From: Zea mays
Taxonomy: Eukaryota; Streptophyta; Magnoliopsida; Poales; Poaceae
Assembly: GCF_902167145.1 (NCBI RefSeq)
Contig: NC_050099.1
Location: 244,292,588 to 244,356,587 of the forward strand
Length of the DNA: 64,000 nucleotides
Reading direction: 5' to 3'
Under the pieces are notes generated by a model. It saw only the letters and a list, made by a program, of their open reading frames with translations, did no database searches and was not told the DNA's origin. Positions 1 through 9,929 of the stretch are shown piece by piece; the stretch's first letter is position 1; each line of letters begins with the position of its first letter. Both the position numbers and the translations under genes were made by a program.

Positions 1-606
1 TGCATGTGTGCAAGATTCCAAGCCGACCCTAAGGAAGCTCACCTTACGGCCGTAAAACGAATCTTGAGATATTTAGTTTATACTCCTAAGTTTGGGCTTT
101 GGTATCCTAGGGGATCCACTTTTGATTTGATTGGTTATTCGGATGCTGATTGGGCGGGGTGTAAAATCAATAGAAAGAGCACATCGGGGACTTGCCAGTT
201 CTTGGGAAGATCCTTGGTGTCTTGGGCTTCAAAGAAGCAAAATTCCGTAGCTCTTTCTACCGCCGAAGCCGAGTACATTGCCGCAGGCCATTGTTGCGCG
301 CAACTACTTTGGATGAGGCAAACCCTTAGGGACTATGGTTACAAATTAACCAAAGTTCCTCTTCTATGTGATAACGAGAGTGCAATCCGCATGGCGGATA
401 ATCCCGTGGAGCACAGCCGCACTAAACACATAGCCATTCGGTATCATTTTCTAAGGGATCACCAACGAAAGGGAGATATCGAGATTTCATACATTAATAC
501 TAAAGATCAATTAGCCGATATCTTTACCAAGCCACTTGATGAACAAACTTTTAACAAACTTAGGCATGAGCTAAATATTCTTGATTCTAGGAACTTCTTT
601 TGTTAA
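1..606 (+). CDS. Copia polyprotein, C-terminal RNase H domain (partial)
   Basis: Open frame entering from the left edge and ending at TAA 604-606; about 200 residues are visible. It is the RNase H that degrades the RNA strand during reverse transcription. Family signatures seen: YSDADWAG near residue 45, the STSG turn, KKQNSVALSTAEAEY (catalytic acidic residues), LCDNESAI, and the terminal LADIFTKPL. No stop or frameshift is present in this part. The protease, integrase and reverse transcriptase would lie upstream of the window, so whether the whole element is intact is unknown. Confidence 0.93.
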   Translation, partial: CMCARFQADPKEAHLTAVKRILRYLVYTPKFGLWYPRGSTFDLIGYSDADWAGCKINRKSTSGTCQFLGRSLVSWASKKQNSVALSTAEAEYIAAGHCCAQLLWMRQTLRDYGYKLTKVPLLCDNESAIRMADNPVEHSRTKHIAIRYHFLRDHQRKGDIEISYINTKDQLADIFTKPLDEQTFNKLRHELNILDSRNFFC

Positions 607-1424
607 ATTGCACACATAGCTCATTTATATACCTTTGATCATGTCTCTTTCATATGCTATGACTAATGTGTTTTCAAGTCTATTTCAAACCAAGTCATAG
701 GTGTATTGAAAGGAAATTAGAGTCTTCGGCGAAGACAAAGGCTTCCACTCCACTCCATAACTCATCCTTCGCCGTCACTCCGAGTAACTCTCCATCTTTG
801 GGGGAGAAAATGACTCTGTCTTTGGTATAATCTTCACTCATTTATTTATGACCAAAGGGGGAGAGAGTAATTCTTAGGGCTCTAATGATTCCGTTTTTGG
901 CGATTTATGCCAAAGGGGGAGAGAGCATGAGCCTCAAAGCAAAAGGACCGCACCACCACCTAATTTTAAAATGTTTTCAATTGGAAATTTCAAATTGGTA
1001 CCCTATTGGGTTCAAAAGGGGGAGAAATTAGTATTTCAAAATTGATATCTCAAAACCCTCTTGAACACTAAGAGGAGGATTTCATTTAGGGGGAGTATTG
1101 TTTAAGTCAAAGGAAAAGCATTTGAAACAGGGGGAGAATTTCAAATCTTGAAAATGCTTCTCGAAATCTTATTCATTTACCTTTGACTATTTGCAAAAGG
1201 ACTTTGAAAAGGATTTACAAAAGAATTTGCAAAAACAAAACATATGGTGCAAGCGTGGTCCAAAATGTTAAAAATAAAAGAAACAATCCATGCATATCTT
1301 ATAAGTATTTATATTGGCTCAATTCCAAGTAACCTTTGCACTTACATTACGCAAACTAGCTCAATTATGCACTTCTACATTTGCTTTGGTTTGTGTTGGC
1401 ATCAATCACCAAAAAGGGGGAGAT
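607..1424 (+). repeat. Sirevirus 3' non-coding region with multiple polypurine tracts
   Basis: No gene is present. At least seven short purine runs of the type AAAGGGGGAGA recur near 799, 855, 912, 1016, 1086, 1128 and 1412. The last abuts the LTR and is the likely plus-strand primer. Repeated tracts like these are a known mark of Sireviruses. A short ORF at 1244-1438 crosses the LTR boundary and is not considered real. Confidence 0.75.
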
Positions 1425-2660
1425 TGAAAGGGAATTAGGCTTACACCTAGTTCCTAATTGATTTTGGTGGTTGATTTGCCCAACACAAATAATTGGACTA
1501 ACTAGTTTGCTCTAGATTATATGTTCTACAGGTGCCAAAGGTTCATCTACAACTATACTAAATCGACTGTCCGGAATACCGTAGATTATTCCGGACAGGA
1601 GAAGCTTTTTGGAAAAACAGGCCAAGCGCGGACCGTCCGGGCCCTTGCGGCGGACCGTCCGCAACACCAGGATGACCCTCGGACAGAACCAATACAAAAA
1701 TCCAAGTCTACACTACGGACCGTCCGGAGGAAAAGCAAGGACCGTCCGAGACCTCGCGCGGACCGTCCGGCCTCAGGCGCGGACCGTCCGGTAGGTGAGG
1801 AACCGAAAAACCCGAAGGTGACGGGTTCAAAAAAATGAATTATAGCGTCCTCGCGGACCGTCCGGGGTGCACGACCGGACCGTCCGCGACTGACTTTATC
1901 TGACATCTAACGACGCATTAAATGCAATATAGCCGTTGATATAGCCGTTACAGCTGACCGTTGCGTTTTCAACCGTTGATCTACAGGCGCGGACCGTCCG
2001 GACCAGGAGGGCGGACCGTCCGCGGTCGGCGGAATGGAGCAACGACTAGGAAGTGGTTGGTGGCTATAAATACAACCCCAACCACCTCCATTCACTTCAC
2101 CCCAAGCATTCCAACCTTCAACATTCAATACAAGAGCTAGCAATCCATTCCAAGACACATTCAAAGCCTCCATCTCTCCAAGTTTCACAAATTGAGAAAA
2201 GAGATCATTAGTGATTAGTGACTTGAGAGAGAAAGTGATCCGTGTGTTATTTGTCGCTCTTGTTGCTTGGTTTTTGCAATCGTGCTTTCTTTCAATCTTT
2301 CTTGCGATCAACTCAATTGTAACCAAGGCAAGAGACACCAATTGTGTGGTGGTCCTTGCGGGGAAGTTTATTCCCGTTTGATTGAGAAGAAGAAGCTCAC
2401 TTGGTCCAAGGGACCGTTTGAGAGAGAGAAAGGGTTGAAAGAGACCCGGTCTTTGTGACCACCTCAACGGGGAGTAGGTTTGCAAGAACCGAACCTCGGT
2501 AAAATAAATCCACGTGTCACACTCTTTATTTGCTTGTGATTTGTTTTGCACCCTCTCTCGCAGACTCAATTATATTTCTAACGCTAACCCGGCTTGTAGT
2601 TGTGATTAACTTTGTAAATTTCAGTTTCGCCTTATTCACCCCCCTTCTAGGCGACTTTCA
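1425..2660 (+). repeat. 3' LTR of the Sirevirus
   Basis: Starts TGAAAGGGAATTAGG directly after the last polypurine tract and ends CGACTTTCA, giving TG...CA ends inside a short inverted repeat (TTGAAAG/CTTTCAA). Length is about 1236 bp. Between 1560 and 2040 it holds about ten copies of the near-palindrome CGGACCGTCCG. A TATA-type sequence lies at 2063-2071. Confidence 0.85.
2063..2071 (+). promoter_or_regulatory. TATA box of the Sirevirus LTR
   Basis: The sequence GCTATAAATAC lies mid-LTR, just downstream of the palindrome cluster. This is the expected place for the U3/R promoter. Inference from sequence only. Confidence 0.6.
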
Positions 2661-2845
2661 AAGAGCAAGATAACGAGCAGACACACACAAATCTGATAAA
2701 GTTGGGGTCCTGTTTCAAGTATTCAGGTGGTCTAGCCGACACACACGTTTACAAGAAAGTAGCAAAGGCTAAACTTACATCAAACAAAACCTGAGTTCTT
2801 TGGTGGATGCTAGTTGCTTAAATAAAGAAATAGAAAGAAGGAATT

Positions 2846-3340
2846 CTGGTGGAGTCATGAAGTTCTCTCGGCAGTTCTTGGACGCCTCCGGTGTAATCTC
2901 CCATTAATTCTTAATCCACCAGCAATTAGACGAAGGGAGCTTTCCAACAAGTACTTATTTGTATTAAACGACCTTGTGAGTTGGAAGATATGCCTACGAA
3001 ATCCCTTCAGGCTGGTGGAGTCATGAAGTTCTCTCGGCAGTTCCTAGACGCCTCAGGTGTAATCTCCCATTAATTCTTAATCCACCAGCAGTTAGACGAA
3101 GGGAGCTTTTCAACAAGTACTTATTTGCATTAAACGACCTTGGGAGTTGGAAGATATGCCCCATTTAAACTTTTACTTGATACAGTTACGAAATCCCCTC
3201 AGGCTGGTGGAGTCATGAAGTTCTCTTAGCAGTTCCTAGACGCCTCGGGTGTAATCAGCAATTAGACGAAGTAAGCTTTCCAACAAGTACTTATTTGCAT
3301 TAAACGGCTTTAGGAGTTGGAAAATATGCCCCATTTAAAC
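2846..3340 (+). repeat. Three tandem copies of a 137-192 bp non-coding unit
   Basis: Copies begin CTGGTGGAGTCATGAAG at 2846, 3012 and 3204. Each runs through AGACGAAG, CAACAAGTACTTATTTG and, in copies 2 and 3, CCCCATTTAAAC. Copy 1 lacks the CCCCATTTAAAC segment, and copy 3 lacks about 20 bp around the TCTCCCATTAATTC motif. The last copy abuts the HAD pseudogene exon. No coding potential is seen; it may be a duplicated piece of that gene's intron. The 185 bp before it (2662-2845) show nothing I can identify. Confidence 0.8.
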
Positions 3341-3342
3341 GG

Positions 3343-3812
3343 ATCTACTCTACGTTCGGCTCCGCCGCGCCGTACGTGGTGTTCCCGGACGTGCGCGCGG
3401 CGCTTCCTCCGGTAGCTACGGGAGGAGGGGGGCCTCGTCGTCGGCATCGTCGGCAACACCGAGCACCGGTACAGGGACGTCGTCCTGCCGGCGCTGGGGC
3501 TCAACCAGGTCAGCCACGCCCTGACCACGCATGCTTGCACTGACAAGTGACAATGACAATGACCGACCGCGTACGTACGGAACGTGTTTCCAAACAATAA
3601 ATAAACCCAAATAAAGCAGGGGTCGGAGTGGGACTTCGGGGTGTTCTCGGGCCGGCGTCGTCGGCGTGGAGAAGCCGGACCCGAGGATCTACGAGGTCGC
3701 GCTGCGGCAGGCGGGCGGCGGGGGCGGGGGCGGGGGCGTGGCGCCCGGGGAGGCGCTCCACATCGGCGACAGCCTGCGCAAGAACTACGCACGCCCCCGC
3801 GCGGAGCCTCGG
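3343..3812 (+). pseudogene. HAD-superfamily hydrolase pseudogene, 5' piece
   Basis: The frames encode FGSAAPYVVFPD, then (shifted) GLVVGIVGNTEHRYRDV and LPALGLNQ. A good intron follows (GT at 3509, AG at 3618-3619), then [11 protein letters not shown] and, shifted again, [13 protein letters not shown] and [11 protein letters not shown]. These match plant HAD subfamily IA proteins such as Arabidopsis At2g41250: the VEKPDP lysine and GDS motifs of the C-terminal half are visible. Two frameshifts (about 3410-3430 and 3650) and loss of the N-terminal catalytic half mean it cannot make an active enzyme. The exon stops at a retroelement inserted at 3813 and resumes at 10248. Confidence 0.85.
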
Positions 3813-4149
3813 TGTGAGGATCCAAGGTTATGGTAATGTTGGAAGTGCAGGAGAGGCAATAGCCAGCATGCTGCTCGGATGCTGAGAAGCTCGGACAGAA
3901 CGAGCAAGCACAATGCAAAGGTGTTTGGGCCATCGTGGGTGAATTAGTGTTGCGCAGGCCCATGTAAAGGAAGACATTTATATATTGATGTAAGCATGAG
4001 TAGAGGAGAGGAATATTCAGAACAAACACAACAATTTATCTTACCTTCACTACTCCTTTCTTCTTCCTCACGCTGCTGCTACCTGCTCCATGCTCTTCTC
4101 ATTCTTCCCTAGATCTCTCATCTTCTCCATTCTCTAGCAATAGCTAACA
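3813..4149 (+). repeat. LTR 1 of the tandem retroelement
   Basis: 337 bp from TGTGAGGATCC to AGCTAACA. It differs from the middle LTR at four positions by my count. A TATA-like sequence, TTTATATATT, lies at 3977-3986. Confidence 0.92.
3977..3986 (+). promoter_or_regulatory. TATA-like element of LTR 1
   Basis: TTTATATATT followed by TGATG, about 165 bp into the LTR and conserved in all three LTRs. It is the likely U3 promoter; inferred from position and composition. Confidence 0.5.
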
Positions 4150-4151
4150 AT

Positions 4152-4163
4152 TGGTATCAGATT
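4152..4163 (+). other. Primer-binding site (copy 1)
   Basis: TGGTATCAGA begins 2 bp after the LTR end. The first ten bases match the usual plant initiator-tRNA-Met complement, which supports reverse transcription as the origin of the element. The same site occurs at 7198 in copy 2. Confidence 0.8.
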
Positions 4164-4195
4164 CGTTCGATCCTCGGTTTCAATTTGTCAACACC

Positions 4196-6882
4196 ATGTC
4201 TCTCGATTTCAAGCTCATCCTCGATGAGTTCAACCGGCGGTTCGACGAGCTAGAGATTCGCTGGGACCGGCGCTTCTCGTCCGCCGCGTACATCGACCTC
4301 CCGCCCACCTCGCTCAGCATCAACCACTCCTCCGACGCGTCCGCCAGTGTGCCGCTCACCCCGGTCGCGGTCATCGCAGACAATTGGGGCGGGTGCTTCG
4401 ACGACGGCGAGCAGCACCGCACTAGGCCATCCGTCGTCGTCGACAATTGGGGCGGATTCTTCTGTGGCGACGACGTCGCTCCGTTAGACAACCCCACGAG
4501 ATTCGTCCTCCCTGTTGCCTCCACCAACGAGCCCAACATCGACACCGCGCCGGCCCGCGCCAACTCTGGAGCCGTGGATGACTCTGTGTTTGTGACCGCC
4601 GAACCCTTCGGCTACGACGAGATGGATGCTCAACTCGACCTGCGCTTTGCCAGGCTGCAACAGTTGCAAGCTGAGGAGGTGGACGAGCCGTACCGTGACG
4701 CGGTGAGCCCACTGCCTCCACTACTCGTCGTCTACGAGCCGTACCGCGAGGCAAGCCATCCGCCTCCCGTCCACAACGACGTTGCGGGGGTGGTATCCAC
4801 GGGCTCGGATGACGACCTCGACCTGCAGCAGATCGCCAAGCAGCCGTCTGTGTCCTCGCCGCCGCGTCACAGCTCGAGAGACGCCGTCCAAGGTCCTTGC
4901 CGTCGTCCACTACATCACCAGCTAACTATCCCCGTCAAGGCCAACCTGGACCAAATCTGCCGCCTATCCAGGCCCTGCGATGTGGCCGACCGGGGTCTCC
5001 TCTGTGACCTGCTCTGGCCCGACCCTTCTTCCATGGAGGACAGAGAGTGGGCGGACAACAAGGATCGATACGTGTCCTGCACCTTCGGCGTCGACGTCGC
5101 GACGGACTGCCGCCGCACGCAGGACCTGGACATCGTTTGCAGAGCGCAGCAGGTGGTGGAGGACGAATACGAGTTCTCTGTCGACCGCCAGCTCGTCACC
5201 TTCTTCTCTACCCCCAACTACCGCAAGCTCGGCTGCTCCTTCACCATCATCAAGCCGAAGGCGGACAGAAACAGCAGCTCGACCCTCGGGTGTTCGACAA
5301 AATGTTTGGTCCACGCCGCCAGCACTCCAATGAGCTTGAGCATGCCAGATGCTGTGCCAACACAATATCCAACCTCCTCGCCTCACGTCTTCACCATCAG
5401 CAACCATGAGATATCAAGCTTTGTGATTCCTGTGCATGACAGCACAAGTGAACACCAAGTGGTCAACAAAAGGGCGAGTCCTGAAATTAGTGTGCTAGCA
5501 TTTTCGTACAATGCAGAAGCTATGCTATTATCATCACTGGCATCTATAGCGCTTGGTTCCCCCACTGCGAGCCTCATCACTTCGATCCCAGCATCATGTG
5601 TGACTGTCAGCCTAAGCGCCCATCATAGCTTTGATGAAATGTCAAAGGGATCATGGTGTCTCCCAGTGTGCAACCTGGAGGAAAAGACGGTGGACACCAT
5701 CTGCACTGGCCAGATCGAGCACATGCTACTGCAACACCTCAAGCCTTCACCTACCTCGATTGGTGCCAAGGTAGTGTTCGATGAAATGCAGCAAAGGTTT
5801 GTTGCAACAGAACTGGTAACAGACATGGTTATAATTGTTGGGGATGCCAAGTTTTATCTTCACAAGTTCCCTCTTCTACCAAAGTGTTCACTCCTGCAAA
5901 GGTTAGTTGCTTCAAGCAATAAGGAGAAAATAATGAAGTGGATATCTCTGACATCCCTGGTGGACCTTCAGCATTTGAATTAGGTGCTAAGTTCTGCTAT
6001 GGCGTGATTGTAACACTCAATGAAATAGGTGCCAGGAAGCCACCTATGGCTCCTAGTGGCGGGTGGGTTAAGGACCTTTGTGAGCTTAAAGTGAATCTGT
6101 TCAAGCGTATGATCATGACCATCAAGGCAAATGAAAGCATGCCAACTGTTGTCATTGGAGAAGTATTCAGGGCCTATGCATACCGCCGGCTGCTTGGCTC
6201 CCTTGAAGATGCTGTGAGCAATGGAGTAGATTGCACGAAACACCGTGCAGCTATTGATGCCATTGTTTTTCTCTTGCCTGCTGAGGACAATTCAGTACCA
6301 AGTGGTTTTCTTATTATGCTTCTAAGAGCTGCATGTTTGCTTGAATCTGGAAAGTTCCATCGCATTAACTTGATCAAGAGAATAGACACACAGTTGGATG
6401 GTGATTCAGTTTTAGACCTTCTTATACCACTAAATACTAATGAAGACAATATATCCAGCATAGATTTGAACATGGCAATAGTGGAAAAATACATGTTACA
6501 TAATGGTGATAGTGTAGTTTCTGTTGATCCGTATTGGTCCCAGCCAAATTCAGATGAAACTGAAGAAAATGTCATGTATCGCTTGGAGTCAGTTGGTCAG
6601 GATACCCAATTGGTTCTCTGGGATAAGGTATTGGCCGAGATTGTTGTCCCTGTTCCCATGGATTGCATATTTGTTTCGTACAAGTTCATCGGAGATGCTC
6701 CTATTGTCAATCAAAATGTGGAGGAATATGGAATTGTCAATATTGCACTAGGAGAAAGGCTAGGGCCTTGCACCACAGAATCACAAGTGCTATGGGACCC
6801 TGGTGGTTTGCAGCTCTTGCATCGACTTGAGGGCAAGTCGATTTTAAGGAGGGGAGAATGTGAGGATCCAAGGTTATGGTAA
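4196..6882 (+). pseudogene. Chimeric gag-like/PP1/NPH3 ORF, copy 1 (frameshifted)
   Basis: Near-identical to the intact ORF of copy 2 but broken by loss of one A in the run at about 5926-5930 (four A where copy 2 has five). The frame from ATG 4196 stops at 5983. The rest, with the BTB-like end and NPH3-like part, continues one frame over to 6882. Domain content is otherwise the same: gag-like N-terminus, PP1 C-terminal segment around 4915-5270, NPH3/BTB segment around 5820-6500. The deletion affects only this copy, so it arose after duplication or was copied from a different parent. Confidence 0.85.
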
Positions 6883-7195
6883 TGTTGGAAGTGCAGGAGA
6901 GGCAACAGCCAGCATGCTGCTTGGATGCTGAGAAGCTCGGACAGAACGAGCAAGCACAATGCAAAGGTGTTTGGGCCATCGTGGGTGAATTAGTGTTGCG
7001 CAGGCCCATGTAAAGGAAGACATTTATATATTGATGTAAGCATGAGTAGAGGAGAGGAATATTCAGAACAAACACAACAATTTATCTTACCTTCACTACT
7101 CCTTTCTTCTTCCTCACGCTGCTGCTACCTGCTCCATGCTCTTCTCATTCTTCCCTAGATCTCTCATCTTCTCCATTCTCTAGCTGTAGCTAACA
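6859..7195 (+). repeat. LTR 2 (middle) of the tandem retroelement
   Basis: 337 bp, serving as 3' LTR of unit 1 and 5' LTR of unit 2. It differs from LTR 1 at four and from LTR 3 at four positions by eye. It is followed at once by the primer site at 7198. Confidence 0.92.
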
Positions 7196-7197
7196 AT

Positions 7198-7209
7198 TGG
7201 TATCAGATT
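7198..7209 (+). other. Primer-binding site (copy 2)
   Basis: TGGTATCAGA again lies 2 bp after the middle LTR, as expected if the middle LTR acts as a complete 5' LTR for the second unit. Confidence 0.8.
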
Positions 7210-7241
7210 CGTTCGATCCTCGGTTTCAATTTGTCAACACC

Positions 7242-9929
7242 ATGTCTCTCGATTTCAAGCTCATCCTCGATGAGTTCAACCGGCGGTTCGACGAGCTAGA
7301 GATTCGCTGGGACCGGCGCTTCTCGTCCGCCGCGTACATCGACCTCCTGCCCACCTCGCTCAGCATCAACCACTCCTCCGACGCGTCCGCCAGTGCGCCG
7401 CTCACCCCGGTCGCGGTCATCGCAGACAATTGGGGCTGGTGCTTCGACGATGGCGAGCAGTACCGCACTAGGCCATCCGTCGTCGTCGACAATTGGGGCG
7501 GATTCTTCTGTGGCGAGGACGTCGCTCCGTTAGACAACCCCACGAGATTCGTCCTCCCCGTTGCCTCCACCGACGAGCCCAACATCGACACCGCGCCGGT
7601 CCGCGCCAACTCTGGAGCCGTGGATGACTCTGTGTTTGTGACCGCCGAACCCTCCGGCTACGACGAGATGGATGCTCAACTCGACCTACGCTTTGCCAGG
7701 CTGCAGCAGCTGCAAGCTGAGGAGGTGGACGAGCCGTACCGTGACGCGGTGAGCCCACTGCCTCCGCTACTCGTCGTCTACGAGCCGTACCGCGAGGCAA
7801 GCCATCCGCCTCCCGTCCACGACGACGTTGCGGGGGTGGTATCCACGGGCTCGGATGACGACCTCGACCTGCAGCAGATCGCCAAGGAGTTGTCCGTGTC
7901 CTCGCCGCCGCGTCACAGCTCGAGAGACGCCGCCCGAGGTCCTTGCCGTCGTCCACTACATCACCAGCTAACTATCCCCGTCAAGGCCAACCTGGACCAA
8001 ATCTGCCGCCTATCCAGGCCCTGTGATGTGGCCGACCGGGGTCTCCTCTGTGACCTGCTCTGGCCCGACCCTTCTTCCATGGAGGACAGAGAGTGGGCGG
8101 ACAACAAGGATCGATACGTGTCCTGCACCTTCGGCGCCGACGTCGCGACGGACTGCCGTCGCGCGCAGGACCTGGACATCGTTTGCAGAGCGCAGCAGGT
8201 GGTGGAGGACGAATACGAGTTCTCTGTCGACCGCCAGCTCGTCACCTTCTTCTCTGCCCCCAACGACCACAAGCTCGGCTGCTCCTTCACCATCATCAAG
8301 CCGAAGGCGGACAGAAACAACAGCTTGACCCTCGGGTGTTCGGCAAAATGTTTGGTCCACGCCGCCAGCACTCCAATGAGCTTGAGCATGCCAGATACTG
8401 TGCCAACACAATATCCAACCTCCTCACCTCACGTCTTCACCATCAGCAACCATGAGATATCAAGCTTTGTGATTCCTGTGCATGACAGCACAAGTGAACA
8501 CCAAGTGGTCAACAAAAGGGCGAGTCCTGAAATTAGTGTGCTAGCATTTTCGTACAATGCAGAAGATATGCTATTATCATCACTGGCATCTATAGCGCTT
8601 GGTTCCCCCACTGCGAGCCTCATCACTTCGATCCCAGCATCATGTGTGACTGTCAGCCTAAGCGCCCATCACAGCTTTGATGAAATGTCAAAGGGATCAT
8701 GGTGTCTCCTAGTGTGCAACCTGGAGGAAAAGACGGTGGACACCATCTGCACTGGCCAGATCGAGCACATGCTACTGCAACACCTCAAGCCTTCACCTAC
8801 CTCGATTGGTGCCAAGGTAGTGTTCGATGAAATGCAGCAAAGGTTTGTTGCAACAGAACTGGTAACAGACATGGTTATAATTGTTGGGGTTTCCAAGTTT
8901 TATCTTCGCAAGTTCCCTCTTCTACCAAAGTGTTCACTCCTGCAAAGGTTAGTTGCTTCAAGCAATAAGGAGAAAAATAATGAAGTGGATATCTCTGACA
9001 TCCCTGGTGGACCTTCAGCATTTGAATTAGGTGCTAAGTTCTGCTATGGCGTGATTGTAACACTCAATGAAATAGGTGCCAGGAAGCCACCTATGGCTCC
9101 TAGTGGCGGGTGGGTTAAGGACCTTTGTGAGCTTAAAGTGAATCTGTTCAAGCGTATGATCATGACCATCAAGGCAAATGGAAGCATGCCAACTGTTGTC
9201 ATTGGAGAAGTATTCAGGGCCTATGCATACCGCCGGCTGCTTGGCTCCCTTGAAGATGCTGTGAGCAATGGAGTAGATTGCACGAAACACCGTGCAGCTA
9301 TTGATGCCATTGTTTTTCTCTTGCCTGCTGAGGACAATTCAGTACCAAATGGTTTTCTTATTATGCTTCTAAGAGCTGCATGTTTGCTTGAATCTGGAAA
9401 GTTCCATCGCATTAACTTGATCAAGAGAATAGACACACAGTTGGATGGTGATTCAGTTTTAGACCTTCTTATACCACTAAATACTAATGAAGACAATATA
9501 TCCAACATAGATTTGAACATGGCAATAGTGGAAAAATACATGTTACAGAATGGTGATAGTGTAGTTTCTGTTGATCCGTATTGGTCCCAGCCAAATTCAG
9601 ATGAAACTGAAGAAAATGTCATGTATCGCTTGGAGTCAGTTGGTCAGGATACCCAATTGGTTCTCTGGGATAAGGTATTGGACGAGATTGTTGTCCCTGT
9701 TCCCATGGATTGCATATTTGTTTCGTACAAGTTCATCGGAGATGCTCCTATTGTCAATCAAAATGTGGAGGAATATGGAATTGTCAATATTGCACTAGGA
9801 GAAAGGCTAGGGCCTTGCACCACAGAATCACAAGTGCTATGGGACCCTGGTGGTTTGCAGCTCTTGCATCGACTTGAGGGCAAGTCGATTTTAAGGAGGG
9901 GAGAATGTGAGGATCCAAGGTTATGGTAA
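7242..9929 (+). CDS. Chimeric retroelement ORF with captured PP1 and NPH3/BTB segments (intact copy)
   Basis: 895 residues from ATG 7242 to a stop 24 bp inside the 3' LTR. The start ([19 protein letters not shown] and WDRRF) resembles plant gypsy Gag N-termini. An acidic, proline-rich stretch follows. Around residues 245-370 is a PP1-type Ser/Thr phosphatase C-terminal piece ([35 protein letters not shown]). The conserved RAHQ histidine is changed to RAQQ and the APNYC motif is altered, so no phosphatase activity is expected. Around 555-760 is an NPH3/RPT2-like piece: a BTB end ([30 protein letters not shown]), then WVKDLCELKVNLFKRMI. The last 120 residues are unidentified. The frame is open throughout. 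Whether a protein is made, or the ORF is only a packaged passenger, cannot be told from sequence. Confidence 0.85.
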   Translation: MSLDFKLILDEFNRRFDELEIRWDRRFSSAAYIDLLPTSLSINHSSDASASAPLTPVAVIADNWGWCFDDGEQYRTRPSVVVDNWGGFFCGEDVAPLDNPTRFVLPVASTDEPNIDTAPVRANSGAVDDSVFVTAEPSGYDEMDAQLDLRFARLQQLQAEEVDEPYRDAVSPLPPLLVVYEPYREASHPPPVHDDVAGVVSTGSDDDLDLQQIAKELSVSSPPRHSSRDAARGPCRRPLHHQLTIPVKANLDQICRLSRPCDVADRGLLCDLLWPDPSSMEDREWADNKDRYVSCTFGADVATDCRRAQDLDIVCRAQQVVEDEYEFSVDRQLVTFFSAPNDHKLGCSFTIIKPKADRNNSLTLGCSAKCLVHAASTPMSLSMPDTVPTQYPTSSPHVFTISNHEISSFVIPVHDSTSEHQVVNKRASPEISVLAFSYNAEDMLLSSLASIALGSPTASLITSIPASCVTVSLSAHHSFDEMSKGSWCLLVCNLEEKTVDTICTGQIEHMLLQHLKPSPTSIGAKVVFDEMQQRFVATELVTDMVIIVGVSKFYLRKFPLLPKCSLLQRLVASSNKEKNNEVDISDIPGGPSAFELGAKFCYGVIVTLNEIGARKPPMAPSGGWVKDLCELKVNLFKRMIMTIKANGSMPTVVIGEVFRAYAYRRLLGSLEDAVSNGVDCTKHRAAIDAIVFLLPAEDNSVPNGFLIMLLRAACLLESGKFHRINLIKRIDTQLDGDSVLDLLIPLNTNEDNISNIDLNMAIVEKYMLQNGDSVVSVDPYWSQPNSDETEENVMYRLESVGQDTQLVLWDKVLDEIVVPVPMDCIFVSYKFIGDAPIVNQNVEEYGIVNIALGERLGPCTTESQVLWDPGGLQLLHRLEGKSILRRGECEDPRLW

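Larger units (their letters stand above)
1..2661 (+). mobile_element. 3' portion of a Ty1/copia Sirevirus (Opie/Ji-like)
   Basis: The window opens inside an LTR retrotransposon. Seen in order: the C-terminal RNase H part of the polyprotein (to 606), about 800 bp of non-coding DNA with repeated polypurine tracts, and one LTR (1425-2660). Repeated polypurine tracts before the 3' LTR and CG-rich palindromes inside the LTR are recognised traits of the Sirevirus lineage. The family call (Opie/Ji) rests on memory of the LTR start and of the palindromes. The 5' half and 5' LTR lie outside the window, so target duplication and age cannot be judged. Confidence 0.85.

Noticed and set aside
1586..1906. 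Arg/Pro-rich ORFs on both strands over the GGACCGTCCG repeats
   Set aside because: The palindromic repeats keep several frames open on both strands. They lie inside an LTR and match no protein family.
1560..2040. Regular short repeats considered as a CRISPR-like array
   Set aside because: Spacing is irregular, the unit is a palindrome inside a eukaryotic LTR, and the window is plant DNA.
4980..5409. Out-of-frame Arg/Ser/Thr-rich ORFs over the PP1 segment
   Set aside because: Shadows of the chimeric ORF created by high GC at third positions.
7197..7241. Upstream extension of the 895-residue ORF to a TTG codon in the primer site
   Set aside because: No ATG there and it would overlap the tRNA primer site. 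ATG 7242 begins the Gag-like sequence.
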